DNA of 41,725 nucleotides from positions 1-41,725 of the forward strand of contig DAAK01000079.1 of NCBI GenBank assembly GCA_001701075.1, given 5' to 3'. This document shows positions 26,155 through 34,624 of this stretch, piece by piece; the first letter of the stretch is position 1; the number at the start of each line of letters is the position of its first letter. Source of the DNA: Bacteroidales bacterium GP3 (lineage in GTDB: Bacteria; Bacteroidota; Bacteroidia; Bacteroidales; Muribaculaceae). A program made the position numbers and the translations under genes. The notes beneath the pieces were generated by a model that was given only the letters and a program-made list of their open reading frames with translations, did not search any database and was not told the origin of the DNA.

Positions 26155-27831
26155 TTAAAGTCCGCTTGGATTTTGTATCAAGTTCGGGTTTCTGGATACT
26201 ACATCATATGGATATGCAAAATATTCGTGTTTACCTTTGACAAATCCTGTCTGACCTACATTGGGATTGGATTTCTCTACATAGAGACGATGCTTAGCTT
26301 CTCCCTTTGTGAAATATGCGTCATATGTAGAAGGTATGTCCTTGCCATTGTTGACTACGCCATCGGTTTCTCCCCAACGTACCATATCCGGGAAACGGAC
26401 ACCCTCAATCCACATCTCAAACATTTTTTCGTTCTTCACTTCAGTCATGTTGAGAGTCGTGGAAATATGTGCAGATCCGGCACGTTTCTGAATGTCATTA
26501 AGATATTTCAGTCCATCATTATCGTTGGTCATAGCGCAAGCCTCAGCATACATCAAGAGAACTTCAGCATAGCGGAATATAGTAAGGTTTTTAAATCCAT
26601 ACCAGCCTTTTTCATTGTCTTCGGGCCACGCTACAATCTTATGAGCAAAATATCCGTCAAAGCCATACAGACCATCTGATGCCTTTATACCGATCAGAGG
26701 TGAGGTTTCGCGTTCCGCACGGGAATCAGGCACTGTGCCTACTCCTTCTCCATTCCAGTCCATTTCATAGAGGAATTCATCTCCTGTCATGAATGTGGCT
26801 TTACGACGTGGAGAGTCGCCATCATTGGCAAGCATCTTCTCAGCAAAATCCTTGCGGATAGAATGTCCACCCCATCCGTCAGGTCCGATAAATGACGGTT
26901 TTGAAGCAAGTTTGTCGGTACGCCAGTTCCAGAATTGTATCCACATCCATGAAGTGCGCTGGATCTTATTGGCCCAGTCACCTACATTGGCATTGTCAAG
27001 ACAGTTTGCCTGGAAAATCATTTCCTCGCAAAGGTCGCCTGAAGCGTGGAAGAGATTTGGCCAGCGATCGGCAGGGACAAGCTCATATTTTCCTGAGTTG
27101 ATCACTTGCTTCAGATCAGCCTTGGCCTGAGCATAATCGCCGCGGAAGAGATGTGCCTTGCCAGCAACGGTAAGGGCAAAACCTTTAGTCACTTTGGATG
27201 CTCCAACCTTATCATTTGGATTCACACGCTCGTCAAGATCAGCTACTGCAGCTTCTGCTTCTTGTGCCACCCATTCGAGAAGTCCGTCATGTCCACCTTC
27301 ATAGTTATTCGGTTTAGCATCCCCAGGAAGGATATGGTCGACAAGCGGAGGACAGTTCCAACCGATGGCAAGCATTAGATGCGCCCATGCGCGAAGCGCA
27401 CGTGCTTCAGCGCGGACACGCTTCTTGACTTGTGTGTCATCTGCAATCTTGTCAAGAATAAGGTTGCTGTCGTAGACCACTGCATAGAGTCCGGAATATG
27501 TGTTTTTGATCACATCGTTCTGGCTGTCATAGCGGAACTCGTTGATTTGAGCTCCGAAGTCGTTGTCGCCATACATATTTCCGGCTGCAAGCATATCATC
27601 GCCAGCCTCGTTGAAAAGAACCGGCATAGCCACATATATGCCTTCATTGCCGGCTATATGGAGGCAGAAGCACTGGTATAGGTTGTTAAGGGCATTCTCA
27701 GCATCAGCGTCCGTTTTATAAAAATCATCAGCGGAGATCACACCTTTCTGCTCGATATCAAGCCTATTCTCACAACCTGAGAGAATAGATGCCGCGCAAA
27801 CGACAGAGAGGAATAATAATATTTTTTTCAT
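26155..27831 (-). CDS. SusD/RagB-family nutrient-binding outer-membrane lipoprotein
   Basis: This 558-aa protein has a lipoprotein signal, MKKILLFLSVVCAASILSGC, with C20 as the lipidated residue, followed by the typical SusD opening (ENRLDIEQKGVISADDFYKTDADAENALNNLYQCF). The N-terminal TPR-like half and the C-terminal FRYAEVLLMYAEACAM block identify the RagB/SusD fold. It is anchored at the outer surface and caps the SusC channel, capturing a glycan or peptide. Gene order susC then susD is as usual. No glycoside hydrolase, sulfatase or surface glycan-binding protein accompanies it here, so the ligand cannot be guessed. Confidence 0.96.
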   Translation of the reverse strand: MKKILLFLSVVCAASILSGCENRLDIEQKGVISADDFYKTDADAENALNNLYQCFCLHIAGNEGIYVAMPVLFNEAGDDMLAAGNMYGDNDFGAQINEFRYDSQNDVIKNTYSGLYAVVYDSNLILDKIADDTQVKKRVRAEARALRAWAHLMLAIGWNCPPLVDHILPGDAKPNNYEGGHDGLLEWVAQEAEAAVADLDERVNPNDKVGASKVTKGFALTVAGKAHLFRGDYAQAKADLKQVINSGKYELVPADRWPNLFHASGDLCEEMIFQANCLDNANVGDWANKIQRTSWMWIQFWNWRTDKLASKPSFIGPDGWGGHSIRKDFAEKMLANDGDSPRRKATFMTGDEFLYEMDWNGEGVGTVPDSRAERETSPLIGIKASDGLYGFDGYFAHKIVAWPEDNEKGWYGFKNLTIFRYAEVLLMYAEACAMTNDNDGLKYLNDIQKRAGSAHISTTLNMTEVKNEKMFEMWIEGVRFPDMVRWGETDGVVNNGKDIPSTYDAYFTKGEAKHRLYVEKSNPNVGQTGFVKGKHEYFAYPYDVVSRNPNLIQNPSGL

Positions 27832-27883
27832 GATGAAAATTCTTTTCTATGATTGAAAAATTAGTTTTGTCACAATCGACAAA

Positions 27884-30800
27884 TCAGAATCCGATTGTAG
27901 CACCGAATGTGATCTTCTTCATGGTAGGATAAGATGCGATGTCATAACCCATACCGTCGGTCTTGCCGGTTGTAGCAGTCTCTGGATCCATGCCAGGATA
28001 ATTGGAGAATGTGAAGAAGTCATCGAGTGAGAAGAATACACGCAGATCCTTGATGAATGCCTTCTGAGTGAGCTTCTTAGGCACTGTATAGCCGAGTTGC
28101 AGCTGCTTGATCTTGAAATAAGAGCCGTTAAACATTGAAGCACTTGAGCTCCAGAAGTATCTGTCTTGTGCCACTGTCTTCACATCCGGCATCTTGGCAT
28201 CCTTATTTTCAGGTGTCCATGCATTGTCCATGTAGTATTTCAAGGAGTTTCTCATCGGTGTGTCTGCACGGTAAAGGATATTGAATATCTTGTTGCCTGC
28301 TACTCCTGTTCCGAATGCGGTGAAGTCAAATCCCTTATAAGCAAGGTTGATTGTGATACCGTAAGTGAACTTTGGAATCGGTGAACCAAGGTATGTCATA
28401 TCGCCATCTACAAGTTCGGAAGAGTGTACGAGTTCTCCATCTGCATTGCGGAAAAGTGGAGCACCGGTTTCTCTCTCAACTCCTGCGTAGTCGAATGCAC
28501 GGAAATACCAGAGTGAGTATCCCTGTTCGAAAGCTGAGCGTACCATATTGTTAGTGCCGTCGACACCACCGTTAGAACCCTCGATACGTGTGATATCATC
28601 ATATAGATAAGTCACGCGGTTACGGAGTGTTGAGAAGTTTGCGTTTATTCCATAAGTGAATTCTCCGATATTGTCTCTCCATCCGAGCTCTGCTTCAAAA
28701 CCGCGGTTATTGACCTTGCCGGCGTTGATTGTAGTTGATCCGTTGGCATATACCTCAGGTATAGGAGTAATCGATACAAGAAGGTCCTTTGTGTTTTTGT
28801 TGTAGTAGTCGAGACCTACAGTGAGTCGGCCGTCGAGGAAACGTGCGTCAAGACCAAAGTCGAGCTGTTCGGAAGTTTCCCATCTCAAGTCCGGGTTAGC
28901 CATACCATTAGGATATGAGCCATAGTGCTGTGCTGGATCATCTCCATACTGATACCATGCCTGATTGTAGGCGATTGGAGAAGTATATGGATAGTTGTTA
29001 AGGACGTTGATGTTACCGTTACGTCCCCAAGAAGCACGCAACTTCAGGAATGAGAGAGCGGCTGGATTGAGATGGTCGCGTACGAAAGATTCGTTGCTGA
29101 TTGTCCAACCTGCAGAAACAGAGGGGAACTTACCCCAGCGTTTGTCTTTCGGAAGCTTGGATGTGTCAAATGCATCGGCACGGAAATTAAACTGTACGCT
29201 ATAGCGATTGTCGTATACATACATTACGCGGCCGAAGTAAGATAGACTGGTTGCAAGATTCTCGATGTTGCCGATGCTCTTGGTGGTAGTCTCAGCAGAG
29301 TTTACAAAGTTGAGATATTCAAAGTTAGAAGCATCGCCATTTAATATCTTGTTTCCTCCATTACCCTTGGCAGAAGCTGAAACGTTGTCTGACTTCCACT
29401 GGGTGTAAGACATACCGATCATCGCGCTTGTAGCGTGCTTGCCGAAAGTCTTGTTGTAGTTGAAGAAGTTTTCCCACTGATAATAGTAGCTGTTGTTGGC
29501 ATTGGCTGAGATCTCATAGTCGTCTGCCTTAGCCTGACCATTCATATAATATGGTTTTGAATAGTTGTGGCTATTGCTCTGTGCTATACGATAAGAGAAT
29601 CGTGATGTGAACACAAGCCATTTTACTGGGGTGATGTCAAGATATCCGGTTCCACGTACTGAGAACCCTGAACTGCGGTTGTTGTTGCGGTCACGCTGGA
29701 GAAGCGGGTTACCGTTGTCGTCTACCTGCAGTTTGGATGTGCCGTAATATTTGCCATTTGGGGCTACCCAAATCTGGTCGGGATTAGTGTTATAGCGATC
29801 TGCCATTCCGGTCGGGAATTCATCGACGCTATTGAAATAGACAGGAGTAAGTGGGTCAAGCAGAAGTGCCGGAGTAAGCATGGAGCCGTATGCACTCTGA
29901 TGAGTGATGGAGCGTGTATGCCATCTTTCGATATTGGTGTTGGTTCCGACCTTAATCCAATCGTAGAGCTTATAGTCTGCATTCAACTGGGCTGTAAGAC
30001 GATCATATGTATCTTTCTTACCTCTTACGATACCGTCGTTGTTTACATAGTTGATTGATGTGAAGAAATTACCTTTCTCTCCTCCATTTTGGAAAACGAC
30101 TGAATGCTGAGTTGCCCAGCTTGGAGCAAACACTGCATCGATCCAGTCGGTTTCATTCACTTGGCTTTTCCAGTTGTCGCCGGCTGTCTTGCTGATATAA
30201 CCCGCATCCATGCAAAGGGTCTTCATGTCGTAGCCCGAGCGTTCCTTATATTCAATGAAGTCTTGTGCTCCAAATATTTCAGGTGTCTTGCCGAGACGTT
30301 GGTTGATAGCTTTGAATGAATAGATCACTCGAGGCTGACCATTTTTAATAGCTCCGCTTTTAGTTGTGATGAGGACTACGCCATTGCCTGCCTCTGCACC
30401 ATAGATAGCAGCAGATGCTGCATCTTTCAGCACCTCCATAGATTCGATCATAGAGGGATCAAGATATTGTATGTTGTCTACTTTTAGTCCATCCACTATC
30501 AAGAGCGGGCCAAGGTTTCCTGAGTTAGAAGAGTAGCCGCGGATACGGATCTTTGCTCCTTCTCCAGGAGCACCTGATGTGTTGAGAATCTGCACACCGG
30601 CTGCCTTACCTTGAAGGGCGGCTCCGGCATCTGTGGTGGCTAGACCCTTGATGTCGTTGGCAGAAACTGAAGAAACGGAACCTGTAAGGTCACTTTTCTT
30701 CTGCACACCATAGCCGACTACTACTACTTCGTCAAGGCTATTGTCTTCCTGATCCAATTTGACCACAACTTGATTGCGTCCTTTCAAGGATACTTTCTGT

Positions 30801-31045
30801 GAAGCGTAACCTACATACGACACCACTATAGTGGCATTGCCGCTTTTCACATTTAGTTTGAAATTACCATCCAGATCGGATGTGGTTCCGTTCTGAGTGC
30901 CACTTTCTAAAATCGAGGCACCAATGAGTGGTTCTCCATCACTCACGTCGATGACTGTACCTTTTACTTCGAACTGTGCCATGGCAGCAATCACGCCAAT
31001 ATACAAGAACGACAGTAAAATCAGAAATCTTGTTTTCATAAGCAT
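27884..31045 (-). CDS. SusC/RagA-family TonB-linked outer-membrane transporter
   Basis: This 1053-aa protein has a signal peptide ending near AAMAQ. It is followed by a CarboxypepD_reg-like domain (FEVKGTVIDVSDGEPLIGASI... residues ~24-105), the TonB-box/SusC motif DEVVVVGYGVQKKSDLTGSVSSV (~104-127), a plug domain (IRIRGYSSNSGNLGPLLIVDGLKVDNI, ...MESMEVLKDAASAAIYG) and a C-terminal beta-barrel ending in KKITFGATIGF with terminal Phe. It imports the ligand bound by the neighbouring SusD using TonB energy. Two start codons are possible (31045 or the ATG two codons later, MKTRF). The upstream gap has a -7 element and paired direct repeats suited to an AraC-type activator. Confidence 0.97.
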   Translation of the reverse strand: MLMKTRFLILLSFLYIGVIAAMAQFEVKGTVIDVSDGEPLIGASILESGTQNGTTSDLDGNFKLNVKSGNATIVVSYVGYASQKVSLKGRNQVVVKLDQEDNSLDEVVVVGYGVQKKSDLTGSVSSVSANDIKGLATTDAGAALQGKAAGVQILNTSGAPGEGAKIRIRGYSSNSGNLGPLLIVDGLKVDNIQYLDPSMIESMEVLKDAASAAIYGAEAGNGVVLITTKSGAIKNGQPRVIYSFKAINQRLGKTPEIFGAQDFIEYKERSGYDMKTLCMDAGYISKTAGDNWKSQVNETDWIDAVFAPSWATQHSVVFQNGGEKGNFFTSINYVNNDGIVRGKKDTYDRLTAQLNADYKLYDWIKVGTNTNIERWHTRSITHQSAYGSMLTPALLLDPLTPVYFNSVDEFPTGMADRYNTNPDQIWVAPNGKYYGTSKLQVDDNGNPLLQRDRNNNRSSGFSVRGTGYLDITPVKWLVFTSRFSYRIAQSNSHNYSKPYYMNGQAKADDYEISANANNSYYYQWENFFNYNKTFGKHATSAMIGMSYTQWKSDNVSASAKGNGGNKILNGDASNFEYLNFVNSAETTTKSIGNIENLATSLSYFGRVMYVYDNRYSVQFNFRADAFDTSKLPKDKRWGKFPSVSAGWTISNESFVRDHLNPAALSFLKLRASWGRNGNINVLNNYPYTSPIAYNQAWYQYGDDPAQHYGSYPNGMANPDLRWETSEQLDFGLDARFLDGRLTVGLDYYNKNTKDLLVSITPIPEVYANGSTTINAGKVNNRGFEAELGWRDNIGEFTYGINANFSTLRNRVTYLYDDITRIEGSNGGVDGTNNMVRSAFEQGYSLWYFRAFDYAGVERETGAPLFRNADGELVHSSELVDGDMTYLGSPIPKFTYGITINLAYKGFDFTAFGTGVAGNKIFNILYRADTPMRNSLKYYMDNAWTPENKDAKMPDVKTVAQDRYFWSSSASMFNGSYFKIKQLQLGYTVPKKLTQKAFIKDLRVFFSLDDFFTFSNYPGMDPETATTGKTDGMGYDIASYPTMKKITFGATIGF

Positions 31046-31078
31046 TAGTTAGGTGTTTAAAATTGTGTTAACTTTTTA

Positions 31079-31086
31079 CAAAATTA
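31079..31086 (-). promoter_or_regulatory. -7 element of the susC promoter
   Basis: TAATTTTG on the minus strand, 34 nt upstream of the susC start. No TTTG is found ~20 bp upstream, as might be expected for an activator-dependent promoter. Confidence 0.55.
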
Positions 31087-31113
31087 TATTTATTTAAACT
31101 CCCGACTATGCAT

Positions 31114-31150
31114 TTTTAGATATTCTATTTGTAATTTTAGACAATTCTAT
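31114..31150 (-). promoter_or_regulatory. Paired direct repeats, candidate AraC-type operator
   Basis: Two similar blocks lie 21 bp apart (two helical turns): TTTTAGATATTCTAT at 31114-31128 and TTTTAGACAATTCTAT at 31135-31150. The nearer one ends ~28 bp upstream of the susC -7 element, the usual position for an AraC-family activator touching the -35 region. The regulator gene lies directly upstream. Confidence 0.6.
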
Positions 31151-31222
31151 CAAAGTTCACATTCTGCATACGAAAACAAATGAAATAAATTCATTTTTTA
31201 ATTCCATGCTTATAATTTCAGG

Positions 31223-34162
31223 TCAACAATGCAAAGATGACTTAGAAATAAGATCTGAAGGATTCTTTCCAAAACATTCCTTAAAGACTCTGCTGAAATA
31301 GGCAGATGATGAAAAACCGCACATCTCACTCACCTCAGTCACGTTATATCTTCCGCTTCCAAGAAGCGTCATCGCGTGATTAAGACGAATGGAGCGTATG
31401 AATTCCACTACCGACAAATTCGTCAATGCCTTGATCTTTTTATATAGAAGAGACTGGCTTATTCTCATTGCTTCTGCAAAATCCCCTTTACCAAATGATT
31501 CGTTCGACATATTGGCTTTCACACATTCCATGGCCTCGGCAAGAAACTCATCATCCAATATATTAGGTTTTGAAGGCGCTTCGTCTTTTGGCTCGCTTTC
31601 TGAAGCTTTGCTATTAGAAAGATCGATAATCTCTTCTGAGACATCTTCAATAGCTTGCTCATCGTCCTTTTCAATCTGTGCCGTGTGATCCATTTCTATT
31701 CCAAGGGGATGCCTCATATCCTCAGCTATTTGTAGAGATAAAAGGAGTTTTTCAAATGCGTGCTTACGCCTCATGCTTATTATATAATGGCGCAAGCAGA
31801 AGATGACTAAGAAGATTATTCCAAATGTCAGTAGCAGCTTAAACCACAATGTCTGCCAGAATGGAGGATTGACTTTTATCGTAAGCTCGCGTTCCGATAC
31901 TATTCCTCCGTCATACATCCTGACTTTAAGATAGTATTTTCCCGCGTCCAGATTTATATAATTGATAAATGGTATCGCCGACAATTCTGTCCATTCCTTA
32001 TCGAAGTTCTCTAATTTCCATGAATACATGACATTTGAGCCCACATTTCCAAGTGGTATCATAGATAAAGTAAATGAATCACGCGGATAATTCAGGGTCA
32101 ATTCCTCAATACTGTCAATCGGGACAGTTAAATCCAAGTCAAAGTCTGACCTGATGGATCGGCCTGAAACCCTTATATCGGAAAAATATATTTTTCCCTG
32201 GCTTTTTGACGACAGTATCTTTTCGGGATAAAATGAAACTATTCCATTGTTTGTCCCAAAAGCAAGTTTTCCATCTGATAGAATGCTCGATGAGTTTTCC
32301 CGGAATGCATCGCCTGTGAATATATCCTTTCCCGGCAAACGAAGCATCTTATGATTTTTGATGTCATAGCAACTCATGCCGAGTGCTGTCCCTATCCATA
32401 GCTTGTTGTCTTTTTTTATGACACTCCGTGTAAAATTACTGTGAAGTCCATCATTCACTGTCAGGCAACTGTTTTTTCCAGACTCCCTGTCCATTCGAAT
32501 CACTCCATTTCCAGAAGTGCATACCCACCACACCTTACCATCTACAAGAATCTGTTGCACTACATTATCAGCCAACAGTGTTTCGGTTTTTCCTGTTCGT
32601 TTGTCAATGAGAATCAGACCATCTCCCCCACCCGTCAGGATTTTTCCTGACTCCTGCTCTGAAAAGCAGAAGACAGGATGTGATTCATATTTTTTGAATT
32701 GTTTTCTTTCGGGTGAATAGCAAACGATTTCCCCTTTTACTCCGCCAAACCATATGTCGCCGTCGCTATCAATAAAACATGAGAACACATAAGCGCCCTT
32801 TCCAAAGATATCCGACTCTTTCTCAGTGAAATGATCGAGTTCCCGACATGTCTTGGGATCGATGACATAGATTCCGTTGCCATAAGTAGAGGCATAGATT
32901 CTCCCCTCGTGGTCCTGCGTTAAAGATAGCACCGACAACTGACGCTGTCCATAAAGCACACTCCAGGTGCCTGTCGCTGCATCCCTGCGGCTTATGCCGT
33001 CATTGGTCGCCACCCAAAGATTACCATCCTTATCCGTAAGTAAATAATTGATTTCATTGTTATTGAGCGACGATGAAGCATTATATCGGTGTTGGATGCG
33101 TTCCGATTTGTCACCATTGATGTCAGAATATTGAAGGCCGCCACTTGTAGTGGCAACCCATAGTCGTCCCTGCTGGTCGGTCGACATTGCAAAGACACTG
33201 TTCCCTTTCAAAGATGCCGGATAATCCAGGTCTTCTTTTATCACTTCCAAGACTTTGTTGCCAACTGCATCAAGCACTATTATTCCTCCTCCTTCCATCC
33301 CCAATAAAATGTTGTCGGAATCAGGCACTAAAATCGAACGGATTATGAGACCCGGAATAATCTTACCATCTAAATGCGAAAGTCTATTCTCGTTAAGGTT
33401 ATATTCCCATAATTCTCCTTGATATGTGCCCATAAGTATTCGATTGTGATATTTGTCATAGGCAGCGGTTGGGACATATTGATCAAATGTCCCTGACAAT
33501 CTTTTTAATTCTTTGTCTGATATAGTGTAAACATGATTATCTGCTATTGCAAACATCTTTTTCCCTTCACACATCAGCAAGTAGGAATAACCTGTCAGGT
33601 CTGGGGAAAAGCGCTTGAGTTTCCCATCTTCTAAAATAAATATACCGACACTCGTGCTTATCCAAAGCACTCCGTCATCATCTACCACGATATTCGATAT
33701 CCATTCCTTATTTCCAAGTATTTCTGACAAAGATTGGGAGAGTTCAAAGCGGTCTTTAATCCTGTTGTAGCGGAAAATCTGTCCGTTTTGCGTGGCTGCT
33801 ACCAAGACTCCTTTATTATATGCAAGTTTCATCTGCATTATATCAGATGTGGATACAGGCAAATCATACTTGGTGACGTTGGATGGAGTTGCCCGTAAGA
33901 TTCCCATTCTTGAAGCTCCCCATACGAAACCGTCATCATCAAGAGTCAGGGAAGAGATACCTGACATGGGTATGTTATTGTTGCCCTTGACACTAAAGAA
34001 CTCATTATACCGGTTTTCACCTCCTGACGTTCTTTCCGGCACGATAAAGATAAAAAACAAAATAGCAAGTATGCATCCGACGCTTTTACGCCAGATCATG
34101 CACCGTCGCTCCTGCAATTCCGATTCTACTGAATCACGTGTTTTATCATTTATGCTCTTCAT
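31223..34162 (-). CDS. Membrane-anchored AraC-type regulator with Reg_prop/Y_Y_Y sensor, no kinase or receiver
   Basis: This 979-aa protein is built like the sensor half of a hybrid two-component system, but the phosphorelay part is missing. Residues ~25-45 form a membrane segment or signal. Residues ~60-680 are two-component-regulator propeller repeats (DDDGVLWISTSVGI, DQQGRLWVATTSGG, DKDGNLWVATNDGI, DSDGDIWFGGVKG). A Y_Y_Y domain follows (~690-770, YSWKLENFDKEW...YYLKVRMYDGG), then a transmembrane helix (~773-797, WFKLLLTFGIIFLVIFCLRHY). A ~75-aa acidic linker leads to an AraC HTH (~875-979, ISQSLLYKKIKALTNLSVVEFIRSIRLNHA...GFSSSAYFSRVFKECFGKNP). No HisKA, HATPase or receiver motif is visible. 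It probably senses the SusCD ligand in the periplasm and activates susC directly from the membrane. Confidence 0.88.
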   Translation of the reverse strand: MKSINDKTRDSVESELQERRCMIWRKSVGCILAILFFIFIVPERTSGGENRYNEFFSVKGNNNIPMSGISSLTLDDDGFVWGASRMGILRATPSNVTKYDLPVSTSDIMQMKLAYNKGVLVAATQNGQIFRYNRIKDRFELSQSLSEILGNKEWISNIVVDDDGVLWISTSVGIFILEDGKLKRFSPDLTGYSYLLMCEGKKMFAIADNHVYTISDKELKRLSGTFDQYVPTAAYDKYHNRILMGTYQGELWEYNLNENRLSHLDGKIIPGLIIRSILVPDSDNILLGMEGGGIIVLDAVGNKVLEVIKEDLDYPASLKGNSVFAMSTDQQGRLWVATTSGGLQYSDINGDKSERIQHRYNASSSLNNNEINYLLTDKDGNLWVATNDGISRRDAATGTWSVLYGQRQLSVLSLTQDHEGRIYASTYGNGIYVIDPKTCRELDHFTEKESDIFGKGAYVFSCFIDSDGDIWFGGVKGEIVCYSPERKQFKKYESHPVFCFSEQESGKILTGGGDGLILIDKRTGKTETLLADNVVQQILVDGKVWWVCTSGNGVIRMDRESGKNSCLTVNDGLHSNFTRSVIKKDNKLWIGTALGMSCYDIKNHKMLRLPGKDIFTGDAFRENSSSILSDGKLAFGTNNGIVSFYPEKILSSKSQGKIYFSDIRVSGRSIRSDFDLDLTVPIDSIEELTLNYPRDSFTLSMIPLGNVGSNVMYSWKLENFDKEWTELSAIPFINYINLDAGKYYLKVRMYDGGIVSERELTIKVNPPFWQTLWFKLLLTFGIIFLVIFCLRHYIISMRRKHAFEKLLLSLQIAEDMRHPLGIEMDHTAQIEKDDEQAIEDVSEEIIDLSNSKASESEPKDEAPSKPNILDDEFLAEAMECVKANMSNESFGKGDFAEAMRISQSLLYKKIKALTNLSVVEFIRSIRLNHAMTLLGSGRYNVTEVSEMCGFSSSAYFSRVFKECFGKNPSDLISKSSLHC

Positions 34163-34203
34163 GGCTCTTTTGCTAACAAGATTAGTCCTTCAAAACCGAC
34201 TCA

Positions 34204-34234
34204 CAAATATATGCAAAATCTTTCAATCAGCAAT
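34204..34234 (-). promoter_or_regulatory. Promoter of the SusCD regulator gene
   Basis: On the minus strand: -33 ATTG at 34234-34231, a 19-bp spacer, and -7 TATATTTG at 34211-34204. It lies 42 bp upstream of the regulator start codon. Confidence 0.6.
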
Positions 34235-34337
34235 GAGAATTTAATATTTTTTCAAAAAAACCGATAATTACTACCGCAATTATCTATTTTTACATGAATC
34301 ATACCTAAAAATACAATAGTCAATCTCCAATATTTCC

Positions 34338-34345
34338 TAACTTTG
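34338..34345 (+). promoter_or_regulatory. -7 element for the small RNA candidate
   Basis: TAACTTTG is followed by CAAAAC, a common continuation in Bacteroidetes promoters. No clear TTTG is seen at -33. The predicted start is near 34352. Confidence 0.6.
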
Positions 34346-34351
34346 CAAAAC

Positions 34352-34498
34352 AGTTAGATATATGGCAGTCACAATTGGCCAGTATGGCGCGAAAACATAT
34401 ATTATTTCGCACCGCTATTATTTAAGAACTAACCTTAATTTCTACTACCATGAAATCCGGAATGCCCGTTTCCTGCGAAGGACATGGGCATTTTTTTT
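34352..34498 (+). ncRNA. Candidate ~147-nt small RNA or leader
   Basis: The inferred transcript starts 7 nt after the -7 element and ends at a strong terminator. AATGCCC (34461-34467) pairs with GGGCATT (34486-34492). An inner TCCT/AGGA stem is capped by the GNRA-type loop GCGA (34475-34478), and eight T follow (34491-34498). Inside the transcript GCGAAA can pair with TTTCGC, with the intervening bases as loop. The downstream nitroreductase has its own promoter after the terminator, so this unit looks independent. An attenuated leader for that gene is the main alternative. No known RNA family was assigned. Confidence 0.55.
34461..34498 (+). terminator. Intrinsic terminator of the small RNA candidate
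   Basis: The outer stem AATGCCC/GGGCATT and inner stem TCCT-GCGA-AGGA are followed by TTTTTTTT at 34491-34498. Confidence 0.85.
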
Positions 34499-34530
34499 GT
34501 ATCTCCTATTGAAGAATTTCATTAGCTTCA

Positions 34531-34562
34531 TTTGTCTATGACAAGCTTATTTTGTAATTTTG
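34531..34562 (+). promoter_or_regulatory. Promoter of the nitroreductase gene
   Basis: -33 TTTG at 34531-34534, 20-bp spacer, -7 TAATTTTG at 34555-34562. Transcription should start near 34569, ~56 nt before the gene. Confidence 0.85.
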
Positions 34563-34624
34563 CATATCAGAGAATATCTGAAGATATTTCTAACCTTAAC
34601 CACCTAAGTTGAGCTCTTGAAAAT

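Noticed and set aside
34450..34512. 20-codon ORF (MKSGMPVSCEGHGHFFCISY) overlapping the terminator
   Set aside because: The sequence is largely dictated by the hairpin. Kept only as an argument for an attenuator alternative, not as a gene.
34362..34541. 59-codon ORF covering the small RNA candidate
   Set aside because: It runs through the terminator hairpin and T run and into the -33 element of the next promoter, and its composition does not look like a protein. The RNA interpretation explains the signals better.
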